From: Gemmatimonadota bacterium
GTDB taxonomy: Bacteria; Gemmatimonadota; Gemmatimonadetes; Gemmatimonadales; GWC2-71-9
Assembly: GCA_016874005.1 (NCBI GenBank)
Contig: VGVQ01000024.1
Span: forward strand, 1 to 52,900
DNA length: 52,900 bases
Direction: 5' to 3'
Below the pieces are notes generated by a model. That model had not been told where the DNA came from. It searched no databases and saw only the letters and a program-made list of their open reading frames with translations. This document shows, piece after piece, positions 26,784 through 34,822 of the stretch. The translations under genes were made by a program, and so were the position numbers. Position 1 is the first letter of the stretch. Every line of letters begins with the position of its first letter.

Positions 26784-27544
26784 GTCGCGATGGCCCCCGC
26801 CGAGTCGCCGCTGAACCACTGGGCCCTTCCCAATTCGTAGTGCGCCTCGATCAGGTTCGGTCCAAGGGCGACCGCCTTGGCCAGGAACGATTGGGCGTCG
26901 AGGTACATCCCTCGCTCCAGGTACACCAAGCCCAAATAATAGTGGGCATAGAGGGTGGCCTTCCGGTCGGCGTCCGCCCGGATCACCCGGGAGAGGTGTT
27001 CGATGGCTTCGCCGAAAATCCGTTTCTTCAGACAGACATAGCCGATGTTGACCCTGGCCAACTGGTTCGACGGTTCGGCGGCGAGTACCCGCGAAAATGT
27101 CTCCAACGCCTTGTCGAGCTGGTGGTCGAGAATTTGGGCCCAGCCCATCAGGGACTGGGCCTCGAGGTCGTTCGGGGCCAATTCGAGCGCCCGCTCGAGC
27201 GACTGTCTGGCGCCCTGGTGGTCGCCCAGGGCGATGAGGGACCAGCCTTTCTCGACGAAGGTCGAGGCGCCGAGGTGATCGGCTTGGAAGCTGGGCCGCA
27301 CGCTCGGGCCAGGACCCGGACCGTCGGGTTCTACGACCACCGTCCGTTTGTACCGCTCGACCAAGCCGCGGATCCGCTGGCGCGCTTCGGCCAATTCCGC
27401 CGCGGCGGCTTCGGTCCGCCGGAAGGCGCTCGCGATCCGCCGCTTGAGGGATTCCTGGTCCCCTGGGGAGAGGTTGGCCGCCAGGCGCGCCTCCAGGTCG
27501 GCGATCTCTTCCGCCAATCCGGCGTAGGTCGGGTCCGGGGTCAT
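26669..27544 (-). CDS. TPR-repeat protein with N-terminal coiled coil
   Basis: 291 residues. The N-terminal third is a helical coiled coil (about 8-65, LAEEIADLEARLAANL). The rest is four to five TPR motifs (for example KGWSLIALGDHQGARQSLER and YLGLVYLERGMYLDAQSFLA). There is no signal peptide, so it is probably cytoplasmic. Its ATG overlaps the cheD stop (TGATG), suggesting translational coupling. The 3' end overlaps the metallopeptidase gene. Function unknown; a scaffold role is an inference. Confidence 0.8.
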   Translation of the reverse strand: MTPDPTYAGLAEEIADLEARLAANLSPGDQESLKRRIASAFRRTEAAAAELAEARQRIRGLVERYKRTVVVEPDGPGPGPSVRPSFQADHLGASTFVEKGWSLIALGDHQGARQSLERALELAPNDLEAQSLMGWAQILDHQLDKALETFSRVLAAEPSNQLARVNIGYVCLKKRIFGEAIEHLSRVIRADADRKATLYAHYYLGLVYLERGMYLDAQSFLAKAVALGPNLIEAHYELGRAQWFSGDSAGAIATWKRGASANRFAPWAARCAELLESVERGGVVPRSSPSV

Positions 27545-28032
27545 CAGAGCACCACCTGCTCTCGCTGGTACGCCTTGACGACGAGCCGGCCAGTCGAGAG
27601 ATCGCATTCGGCCGTCCGACCGAAGTCGCCGCCGACCGCTTCGCCGAGCAATCGGATCCCATGGCGGTGGAGCGCCTCTCGGACGGCGACGACGTTGCGG
27701 TCACCCATCTGAATGGTGCCCGGCGGGGACAGCGAGGCGAACATGCTGGCACCCCCGACGAGTCGAGCGCCGATGGCCGGCACGCGGGCACCCCGCGCGA
27801 TCATCCGTTCCACCAGGGCGGGCACCGCGGTCTGAGCGTAGCGCCCGGGTTGATCGACGGTTCGCCCCGCTCCCGCCGAGGGCAGCAGCACGTGGGCGAT
27901 GCCGCCGATCCGGGCTCCCGGGTCGTACATCACGACCGCGACGCAACTCCCCAGCCCGATGGCGACGAGGGTCCCCGGCGCGTCGGCGACGATCAGCTCA
28001 CTCACCCGAGCCACGAGGCGAGGGCCGCTCAC
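27544..28032 (-). CDS. cheD: Chemoreceptor glutamine deamidase CheD
   Basis: 162 residues, the usual CheD size. Catalytic residues are visible: C30 in IGLGSCVAVVMYDP and H47 in GGIAHVLLP, then LVGGASMFA and GDRNVVAVREAL. CheD deamidates glutamines of chemoreceptors and often works with CheC. The GTG at 28032 overlaps the stop of the CheR remnant (GTGA) and has GGAGG 5 bases upstream, provided by the CheR reading frame. It looks intact although its upstream partners are broken. An open frame up to 28323 is not part of the gene. Confidence 0.93.
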   Translation of the reverse strand: MSGPRLVARVSELIVADAPGTLVAIGLGSCVAVVMYDPGARIGGIAHVLLPSAGAGRTVDQPGRYAQTAVPALVERMIARGARVPAIGARLVGGASMFASLSPPGTIQMGDRNVVAVREALHRHGIRLLGEAVGGDFGRTAECDLSTGRLVVKAYQREQVVL

Positions 28033-28304
28033 CGACACCTCCGATAGATTCGCTCGGTGCGGTCGACGGCCTCGATACCCAGGTCGTCGGCCGGGGTGAT
28101 CGCTTCGGCCTTCCCGAGGACCAGCAGGCCGCCCTGGCGGAGGGACCGAACCAAGTTCGGGAGGATGCGCGACTGGCCATCCGGCCCGTAGTAGATCAAG
28201 ACGTTGCGGCAGAGCACCACGTGGTAGCGGTCGTTTCCAGCCGGGGCAAAGAGATCGCCTCGCCGGAAGGTAGTCCGCCGACGGACCGACTCTGGCGGAA
28301 CGAA
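28029..28304 (-). pseudogene. cheR: 3' remnant of chemotaxis methyltransferase gene cheR
   Basis: Only the last ~91 codons of a CheR-type MCP methyltransferase are present: FVPPESVRRRTTFRRGDL, then VVLCRNVLIYYGPDG (the conserved CRNVLIYF block), GGLLVLGKAE and a terminal RTERIYRR. The N-terminal domain and the SAM-binding loop (about 180 residues) are missing. The remnant has no start codon of its own and is joined to the 5' part of cheW in a different frame. Confidence 0.85.
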
Positions 28305-28492
28305 GGCCGCTTCCCCGGGCCATCCAGCAAGACGTCCGCCCGCACCACGGTGATCAGGGTGCCGCGCAGATTGACGACACCCTCAACCGGCGCTGCAACT
28401 CCCGGCATCGGCGCCACATTCAATCCCGTGCAAACTTCGCGCACGGCGTCCGTCCCGAGAGCCAGGCGGCGGTCGCCCACCCGGCAGACCAT
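28196..28492 (-). pseudogene. cheW: 5' remnant of cheW fused out of frame to cheR
   Basis: From ATG 28492 the first ~57 codons encode the start of a CheW scaffold (VGDRRLALGTDAVREVC, then PVEGVVNLRGTLITVVRADV). Homology then stops. The frame runs through cheR sequence in the wrong frame and ends at 28196, giving a hybrid of 98 residues (114 from a TTG at 28540 inside the end of rluD). The second half of CheW (about 80 residues) is missing. The join lies near 28324-28305. Confidence 0.8.
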
Positions 28493-28511
28493 GGTACCGC
28501 CGGGTCGAGGT

Positions 28512-29504
28512 CTATCCTGAACGATCACGATAGAACCCAAGATATGTCAGCCAATCAGGCGGATCAACGCGCTCTGCAACAAGTTGCAGCGCTGGGACCA
28601 GCTCCGTGGGCCAGGGGCTCCGAAACTCGAGCGGGCGGCCGTCGATGGGATGCCGGAAAGCCAGGAGAGCGGCGTGAAGGGCTTGGCGGGCCACCAGGCC
28701 GTTGAGGCGTTCCGCGAGGGCCCGCGAGCCCCCCCCGATCCGCCGGGGCCCACCCCCACCGTAGACGGGATCGCCAACCACGGGATGGCCGACATGGGCC
28801 AGGTGAACCCTGATCTGGTGGGTGCGGCCCGAATGGAGGTCCGCCCGCACCAGGTCCGCGACGTCGAACCGAGCGACCACCTCGACATCGGTGCGGGCCG
28901 GCCGGCCGTCGGGCCTGACGACCATTCGCTTGCGGTCGGTGCTGTGGCGGCCGATTGGGGCGTCGATCCGAACCAAGTCCTTCGGGAGGTGTCCCCAGAC
29001 CAGCGCAGCGTAGGCCCGTTTGACCTGGCGGGCCGAAATCGCGGTCCCGAGGCGACGGTGGGCCAGATCGTTCTTGGCCACCACCATGAGCCCCGAGGTA
29101 TCGCGGTCGAGCCGATGGACGATCCCGGGCCTCCCGGCGGGGGACTCGGAGAGCGCGGTGCCGCGGGCCACCAGCGCATTGACCAGGGTATCGTCCCAAT
29201 GGCCGGGCGCGGGGTGGACCACGAGTCCCGCCGGCTTGTCGATCACGGCGAGGTGTTCGTCTTCGTAGACCACGGTAATCGGGACATGATGGGGGGCCAG
29301 CGTCCGAGGCGGGGCCTGATCGGGGAAGGTCACCGATATCAGGTCGCCTCTGCCGAGGGTCCGCGAAGCCCGGGCGACGTCGTCACCGACCGTGACGGCG
29401 CCGTCGGCGACGAGCCGGGCGGCCTGAGTCCGGGACAGCGCGAGCTGATCGGCGAGAAACCGGTCCAAGCGCTCCGTCACGGGGGCGCACACCGAGAACG
29501 TCAC
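28512..29504 (-). CDS. rluD: Ribosomal large subunit pseudouridine synthase, RluD/YlyB family
   Basis: 330 residues with an N-terminal S4 RNA-binding domain (about 11-60, ERLDRFLADQLALSRTQAARL) and a RluA-type catalytic domain with HRLDRDTSG (catalytic D133), YEDEHLAVIDKPAG and SGRTHQIRVHL. It probably modifies the 23S rRNA helix 69 region. GTG start at 29504, 19 bases after lspA. In Bacillus the same position after lspA is held by ylyB of this family. Confidence 0.92.
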   Translation of the reverse strand: MTFSVCAPVTERLDRFLADQLALSRTQAARLVADGAVTVGDDVARASRTLGRGDLISVTFPDQAPPRTLAPHHVPITVVYEDEHLAVIDKPAGLVVHPAPGHWDDTLVNALVARGTALSESPAGRPGIVHRLDRDTSGLMVVAKNDLAHRRLGTAISARQVKRAYAALVWGHLPKDLVRIDAPIGRHSTDRKRMVVRPDGRPARTDVEVVARFDVADLVRADLHSGRTHQIRVHLAHVGHPVVGDPVYGGGGPRRIGGGSRALAERLNGLVARQALHAALLAFRHPIDGRPLEFRSPWPTELVPALQLVAERVDPPDWLTYLGFYRDRSG

Positions 29505-29523
29505 CGAGGGCAGCGGACGGCCC

Positions 29524-30036
29524 TCAGGCCTTGGCCGTTTTGGACTCTCGGGCTCGACGGGTGTCCTCGAGCCAGAAGGAAATCGCGAGCGCCACCGCCC
29601 CGCAGCTGACGCCGATGTCGGCGACGTTGAAGGTCGGATACCGGGTCACCCCGATTCCCACGTCGATGAAGTCAACGACGCCCTGCGATCCCCTGATCCG
29701 GTCGATCAAGTTGCCCGCCGCCCCGCCGACCACGAGCGCCGCGGCAATCTGCCTTAGCCACTCGCCCCAGTCCGGCTGACGCGCGCGCCAGGCGATGCCG
29801 ATCACCGCGGCCGTCGCGATGACCAAGAAGATCCACCGGGAATAGGGCCCGAGGTGGAGGCCAAAGGCCGCCCCCGGGTTGTAGACCAGTCGAAGCCGAA
29901 GCCAGTCACCGATGACTTCGACCGGCGGAACCGGGACCAGCTCGCGCTCCGCCAGGCGTTTGGTGAGGTAGTCGAGCGTCACCCAGGCGATCGCCAGGGG
30001 CCAGAACACCCGATGGGCGCTAGCGCCGTTTTTCAT
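29524..30036 (-). CDS. lspA: Lipoprotein signal peptidase LspA
   Basis: An aspartic protease that cleaves prolipoprotein signal peptides at the inner membrane. 170 residues, four membrane segments, the catalytic pair D112 in GNLIDR and D140 in FNVADIGV, and NPGAAFG in the second block. It overlaps the DksA-like gene by 17 bases. The N-terminus (MKNGASAHRV) and size are normal. Confidence 0.96.
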   Translation of the reverse strand: MKNGASAHRVFWPLAIAWVTLDYLTKRLAERELVPVPPVEVIGDWLRLRLVYNPGAAFGLHLGPYSRWIFLVIATAAVIGIAWRARQPDWGEWLRQIAAALVVGGAAGNLIDRIRGSQGVVDFIDVGIGVTRYPTFNVADIGVSCGAVALAISFWLEDTRRARESKTAKA

Positions 30037-30403
30037 CCTCTTCCTTTGCTTTGCACGCGATGCACAGCCGGGCGTGCGGGAGCGCGTCCAGCCGCTCGAA
30101 GCTGATTTCGCTGGAGCACGAATGGCATCGGCCGAAGGTTTCCGGCGAGGCGTAGAGGCGCCGGAGCGCCTGGTTCACGTGCCAGAGGTAGCGGCCTTCC
30201 TGCGAGGCGAAGAGGAACTGCTTCTCCCGTTCCATGGTATCGGTACCTTGATCGGCCATGTGGAACGAGTAGGACGAGAGGTCGCCGTCCGAGTTCTGGA
30301 GGGTCGAGTTGAAGGTGTCGTCGTAGTGCCCCAACTCCTTCATGACCCTGGCGCGTTCGTCGAGCAGCCTGCGTTCGAGATGCTTGAGCTGATCCTTCTT
30401 CAT
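30020..30403 (-). CDS. DksA/TraR family zinc-finger protein (YlyA-like)
   Basis: 127 residues: an N-terminal coiled coil (about 1-35), an acidic middle part (SDGDLSSYSFHMADQGTD) and a four-cysteine zinc finger CHSC...CIAC near residues 94-118. The family binds the RNA polymerase secondary channel. The position between ileS and lspA is the same as that of B. subtilis ylyA, so it is more likely a YlyA-type regulator than canonical DksA. It overlaps lspA by 17 bases and follows ileS by 29. Confidence 0.88.
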   Translation of the reverse strand: MKKDQLKHLERRLLDERARVMKELGHYDDTFNSTLQNSDGDLSSYSFHMADQGTDTMEREKQFLFASQEGRYLWHVNQALRRLYASPETFGRCHSCSSEISFERLDALPHARLCIACKAKEEDEKRR

Positions 30404-30432
30404 GCCTTCACCTCAGGTGTCTCGGTCGCAGG

Positions 30433-33400
30433 TCACGCCGCCCACGGCGCGACCGTCAGCACGACCTGGTGTTCGTCAATGGGCGATCGGTCGGTGGCGA
30501 CCGCCGCCCCAAGCACTTCTCCTACCCGAACCTCGCGGGCCAGCGTTTCCCCGGCGATCAGGTCGGTCTCCGACCGAGCAGCCGCGACGATCGCGTCCGC
30601 GCCGGCGACGCCGAGCACGATCCGGGCCGTGTACTCCAGCCTGGCCTCCTTCCGGAGCCGCTGCACTCGGCTCACGATCTCTCGCGCCAAGCCTTCCCGG
30701 GCCAGCTCCGGCGTCAGGGTCGGATCCAAGGCGACGACGAAGGGTCCCTGACTCTGGACCAGCCAATCGGTCGTGACCTCGCGCTCGACGACGGCGTCGT
30801 CCGGGAGGACCTCGATCTCCCGTCCCTCGAACACGAGCCGGACCGGACGCCCCGCCTCCAACTCCCGCAACGATTCACCGCCGAGCTGGCCGACCGCGGC
30901 CGCGACAGCCGGGGTCTCCTTGCCGAACCGCTTGCCTAACGACCGGAAGTTCGCCTTGGCCCTGAGCCGGACCAACTCGGCGTCCGAATCGACCACCTCG
31001 ATCCGCCGGACGTTGACTTCTTGTCCGAGCAACGGCAGCAACTCCCGAAACCGCGCTCCATCGACGCCCCGTCCCACCGCCACCCGCATCGAGGCGAGCG
31101 GCTGGCGAACCCGGCGATTGCCGCCTTCCCGGGCACTGCGGCCCAGCGAGGCGAGCCGCCGGATCCCATCCATCGCGCCGAGCAGCTCGGGCTCCTCGGT
31201 CCCCTGGGCCACCGGAAACCGAGCCAGATGGACCGACTCGCCCGTCAGGGCGCGGTGGAGCCAATCCGCCGCGAATGGGGCCGCGGGCGCCAGGAGCCGC
31301 GCCGTCGTGACGAGACAGTGCCGAAGGGTCGCGACCGCGGCGGGATCGGCATCGCGGTCCGGTGCCCAGAAGCGGGCTCGGCTCTGGCGGACGTACCAAT
31401 TGGAGAGATCCTCGACGAACTCCATCACCCCCCGCACCCCGGTGGTGGCGTCGTAGCCCTCCCAGGCCGCGGTAACTCGGCGGATCGTCTCGTCGAGACG
31501 GGCGACCACCCAGCGATCGAGCAGGTTGGGTTCGGTGGTCGCCGCCGCCGGGGCGGTCGCGTACAGGGCAAAGAAGGAATAGAGGTTCCGAAGGGTGTTG
31601 AAGAAGCCACCGGCCTGCTCGGGGATCGCCGCCCGATCGAACGGCTTCGGGACCCAGACCTGGCTCGACGCCAGGAGGTAGAGTCGGACCTGGTCCGCCC
31701 CGAACTCCCGGACCGCTTCCCAGGGGTCCACCACGTTGCCCCGGCTCTTCGACATCTTGAGGCCGGCGGCGTCGAGAACCAGCTCGTTGACCACCACGTT
31801 CCGGAAGGGCGCCTGATCGAAGACGGTGGCGGCGATCGCGAGGAGCGAGTAGAACCAGCCTCGGGTCTGGTCGACCCCTTCGCAGATGAAATCCGCCGGG
31901 AAGTGGCGGCCGAACTCGTCGGCGCCTTCGAACGGGTAGTGCCACTGCCCGTATGGCATGGCGCCGGAATCGAACCAGGTGTCGATCACCTCGGGCACCC
32001 GCCGCATGGTGCCCCCCGCCCCGTCCGGCCAGGTCAGCGCGTCGATGAACGGCTTGTGGGGATCGAAGTCGGCCGGGAGCGGGCGGCCGAGCTTGCTCGC
32101 CAGCTCGGCCAGACTCCCGATCACCTCGACCCGGCCGGGATCGCGATCGGAGATCCACACCGGGAGCGGAGTGCCCCAGTATCGATCCCGCGACAGGGCC
32201 CAGTCGACGTTATTGGCCAACCACCCCCCGAACCGCCCGGTCCCGACTTCGGGTGGATGCCAGGCAATTCCTTCGTTGAGGGCGACCAGCCGGTCCTTGA
32301 TCGCCGAGGTCCTGACGAACCACGAATCCTTGGCGTAATAGATCAATTTGCTCTTGCAGCGCCAGCAATGGGGGTAGCTGTGCCGATATTGCTCGGTCTT
32401 GAGATGACGGCCCTGACTCTTGAGCCGTCGGACGATCAGTTCGTTCGTCTCCTCGGCGGTGACGAGGCGGCCTTCCAACTCCGGCCAGGTGGTGCCCGTG
32501 AAAGTGCCGTCGGCAGCGACCGGGCGGAGCAAGGCGAGGTCGTGGCGTTGGCCCATGGAGTAGTCGTCGGCGCCGAACGCGGGCGCCATGTGGACGACCC
32601 CGGAGCCGTCGTCGGCGGTCACGAAGTCGCCCGCCACGACGATGGAGTGGTTGCGCCCGGCCGGGAGCGGCACCACGTCGAGCGGCCGGGTGTAGCGCAT
32701 CCCGACCAGCGCCCCGCCAGGCTCGATCGACTCGGGAACCGGCACCGGGTCGTCCTTCGAGCGGGCCAGGATCCCGGCGCGGGCCACCGCCAGGACGAGG
32801 CGGCGCTCGCCGACCCGGTAGGTACCGTACTCCAACTCCGGATGAACGGCGACCGCCACGTTGGACGGGAGGGTCCACGGGGTGGTCGTCCAGACGACGA
32901 GTTCCCGGCCGTCTTCGAGCCCGACGGTGAGGTAGAGCGACTTGTCGACCACGTCCTCGTAGCCCAGCGACAGCTCGTGGCTCGAGAGGGTGGTACCACA
33001 TCGAGGGCAATACGGCAGGACCCGGTGTCCCCGGAAGAGCAGTTCCTTGTCGTGGAGCCGCTTGAGCAGCCACCAAACCGACTCGATGTAACTCGGGGTA
33101 CAGGTCACATAGGGGCGGTCGTAGTCGAGCCAGTAGCCGATCCGGTCCGACAGAGCCACCCAATCGTTCTGATAGGCAAACACGCTTTCCTTGCAGAGCC
33201 GATTGAAGGCCTCGACCCCGTAGGCCTCGATGTCCTTCTTGCCGGAGAGCTCGAGCCGCTTCTCGACCTCGATCTCCACCGGGAGCCCGTGGGTATCCCA
33301 TCCGGCTATTCGGGTAACCGATCGGCCCTGCATCGACCGAAACCGGCAGAAGAGGTCCTTGATGGTTCGGGAGAAGACGTGGTGAATCCCGGGGCGCCCA

Positions 33401-33558
33401 TTCGCCGTCGGCGGCCCCTCGAAGAACACGAAGGGCGGATCGGCTTCGTGAGCAGCCTGAACGAGTCGGAACAGCCCTTCCGACTTCCAGGCGGCCAGCA
33501 GGCCGGTTTCGAGGGCGTCGGCGCCTCCGGCCGGCCAGGCGGGATAATGCCCAGTCAT
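30433..33558 (-). CDS. ileS: Isoleucyl-tRNA synthetase
   Basis: Charges tRNA-Ile. 1041 residues from the ATG at 33558. The class I motifs are GIHHV (residues 58-62, the HIGH motif in the form usual for the eukaryote-like IleS2 type) and KMSKS (near residue 600). The CP1 editing domain lies between, with WTTTPWTLPSN and a Cys pair in YCPRCGTTLS; the anticodon domain and a DUF5915-like C-terminus follow. IleS2-type enzymes are often naturally mupirocin-resistant; this is family knowledge and not shown here. It lies 8 bases after divIVA. A TTA codon lies in a GCCTAACG motif at 30934-30941. Confidence 0.97.
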   Translation of the reverse strand: MTGHYPAWPAGGADALETGLLAAWKSEGLFRLVQAAHEADPPFVFFEGPPTANGRPGIHHVFSRTIKDLFCRFRSMQGRSVTRIAGWDTHGLPVEIEVEKRLELSGKKDIEAYGVEAFNRLCKESVFAYQNDWVALSDRIGYWLDYDRPYVTCTPSYIESVWWLLKRLHDKELLFRGHRVLPYCPRCGTTLSSHELSLGYEDVVDKSLYLTVGLEDGRELVVWTTTPWTLPSNVAVAVHPELEYGTYRVGERRLVLAVARAGILARSKDDPVPVPESIEPGGALVGMRYTRPLDVVPLPAGRNHSIVVAGDFVTADDGSGVVHMAPAFGADDYSMGQRHDLALLRPVAADGTFTGTTWPELEGRLVTAEETNELIVRRLKSQGRHLKTEQYRHSYPHCWRCKSKLIYYAKDSWFVRTSAIKDRLVALNEGIAWHPPEVGTGRFGGWLANNVDWALSRDRYWGTPLPVWISDRDPGRVEVIGSLAELASKLGRPLPADFDPHKPFIDALTWPDGAGGTMRRVPEVIDTWFDSGAMPYGQWHYPFEGADEFGRHFPADFICEGVDQTRGWFYSLLAIAATVFDQAPFRNVVVNELVLDAAGLKMSKSRGNVVDPWEAVREFGADQVRLYLLASSQVWVPKPFDRAAIPEQAGGFFNTLRNLYSFFALYATAPAAATTEPNLLDRWVVARLDETIRRVTAAWEGYDATTGVRGVMEFVEDLSNWYVRQSRARFWAPDRDADPAAVATLRHCLVTTARLLAPAAPFAADWLHRALTGESVHLARFPVAQGTEEPELLGAMDGIRRLASLGRSAREGGNRRVRQPLASMRVAVGRGVDGARFRELLPLLGQEVNVRRIEVVDSDAELVRLRAKANFRSLGKRFGKETPAVAAAVGQLGGESLRELEAGRPVRLVFEGREIEVLPDDAVVEREVTTDWLVQSQGPFVVALDPTLTPELAREGLAREIVSRVQRLRKEARLEYTARIVLGVAGADAIVAAARSETDLIAGETLAREVRVGEVLGAAVATDRSPIDEHQVVLTVAPWAA

Positions 33559-33566
33559 CAGCGGAC

Positions 33567-34121
33567 CTAGGCTGGCCGCCTCGCGGCCGGCGCGCCCGGG
33601 AGCGACTCCGGGGTCGGGTGCTCTTCCATCGACACCAGGGCGTCGAGCTCCGCCAGCTCGCGCTCCAGCATTCGTCGATAGCTCGCGAGGTAGCTCGCGA
33701 ACTGCCGGCGGACCGAGTCGTTGGCGTGATAGAGTCGCTGCCCTTGGCCATTGGCGTCGGCCAGGACCTGCTGGGCCGTCATCCGTGCCTCGGCCACCAG
33801 TTGATCCGCCTGGGCCCGGGCCCGTTGGAGGATCAACTCGGCTTCCTTGTCCGCCTGGGTCTGCACATCGGCTCGGAGCTGCTGAGCCGCGATGAGGGCG
33901 TCGTTCATGGCCCGTTCGCGGTCGCGGAAGACCTTGAGCTGCTCGACCATGTGCTGCAGCCGGTCGTTGAGCTGCCCGCGATCGCGCCAGAGACGATCGA
34001 GTTCCTGGGCAATCCGCTCCTTGAAGTCGTCGACCTGGGTCGGATCGTAGCCCCGAAGCGCCTTGTGAAACTCCTGATGGCGGACATCGTGGGCGCTGAG
34101 ATTGAAGCCGTCTTCCGTCAT
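33567..34121 (-). CDS. divIVA: DivIVA family protein
   Basis: A membrane-curvature-sensing coiled-coil scaffold. 184 residues. The N-terminal lipid-binding domain contains LSAHDVRHQEFHKALRGYD and VDDFKERIAQELDRLW, and long coiled coils follow (about 60-165). It ends in a short Pro/Ala-rich tail. The ATG overlaps the yggS stop (ATGA). Most DivIVA proteins are from Gram-positives; the gene order around it matches theirs. Confidence 0.9.
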   Translation of the reverse strand: MTEDGFNLSAHDVRHQEFHKALRGYDPTQVDDFKERIAQELDRLWRDRGQLNDRLQHMVEQLKVFRDRERAMNDALIAAQQLRADVQTQADKEAELILQRARAQADQLVAEARMTAQQVLADANGQGQRLYHANDSVRRQFASYLASYRRMLERELAELDALVSMEEHPTPESLPGAPAARRPA

Positions 34122-34801
34122 CGGTCTCGCTCCCCGAACAGAATGGTCCCCAACCGAACCATGGTGGCACCCTCTTCGACCGCGGTCTCGAAGTCGCCCG
34201 ACATGCCCATCGAGAGTTCCGCCACCGAGATGCCGCGGGCCTCGAGGGTGTCCCGAAGGGTCCGCAGCCGTCGAAACGCCGGTCGCTGCACTCCGGGGTC
34301 GGCGCTCTCCGCGGCCATGGTCATCAGGCCGCGGAATTCGAGCCCCGGCTGGGCCAACACCAGATCGACGAGCGACGCGGCTGCCTCGGGAACAACCCCG
34401 CCCTTTTGCGGCTCGCCGCTGCAGTTGACTTCCACCAGCACCGGCTGGCGCCACCCGGGCACCGCCCGGCGGGCCAATTCCTCGACGAGTTCCGATCGGT
34501 CAACCGAGTGAATCAGACCGAACCGCCCGATCGCTTGCTTGACCTTGTTCCGCTGGAGCGACCCGATCAGGTGCCAGGTGAGTCCAGTGGGCGCCTCGGC
34601 CTGCTTGGCGAGGGCCTCCTGCACCCGGTTCTCGCCGATGTCGGCCAATCCAACCGCGGCCGCGGCCCGAACGGCGTCGACCGAGTGGCCTTTGGTGACC
34701 GCGATGATCCGTACCTCGCGAGTCGCGCCGGCGCGGGCCAGCGCCGCGGCAATCCGTTCCCGCACCACGCCAAGGCGCTCGCGAACGACCGCGTCCGTCA
34801 T
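34118..34801 (-). CDS. yggS: PLP homeostasis protein (YggS/YlmE family)
   Basis: A PLP-binding TIM-barrel protein of 227 residues. The cofactor lysine is K37 in IIAVTKGHS; GENRVQE, HLIGSLQRNK, VEVNCSGEPQKGG and LSMGMSGDFETAVEEGATMVRLGTILFG are family blocks. It buffers pyridoxal phosphate and affects amino-acid pools. Its SD is AGGGG 2 bases before the ATG. It starts 21 bases after the DUF2723 gene and overlaps divIVA by 4. Confidence 0.95.
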   Translation of the reverse strand: MTDAVVRERLGVVRERIAAALARAGATREVRIIAVTKGHSVDAVRAAAAVGLADIGENRVQEALAKQAEAPTGLTWHLIGSLQRNKVKQAIGRFGLIHSVDRSELVEELARRAVPGWRQPVLVEVNCSGEPQKGGVVPEAAASLVDLVLAQPGLEFRGLMTMAAESADPGVQRPAFRRLRTLRDTLEARGISVAELSMGMSGDFETAVEEGATMVRLGTILFGERDR

Positions 34802-34822
34802 AACCCCTAAAGATAAAAGGAG

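Noticed and set aside
30433-33558. IleS with an altered HIGH motif (IHHV)
   Set aside because: This form is normal for the IleS2 type, so it is no sign of inactivation.
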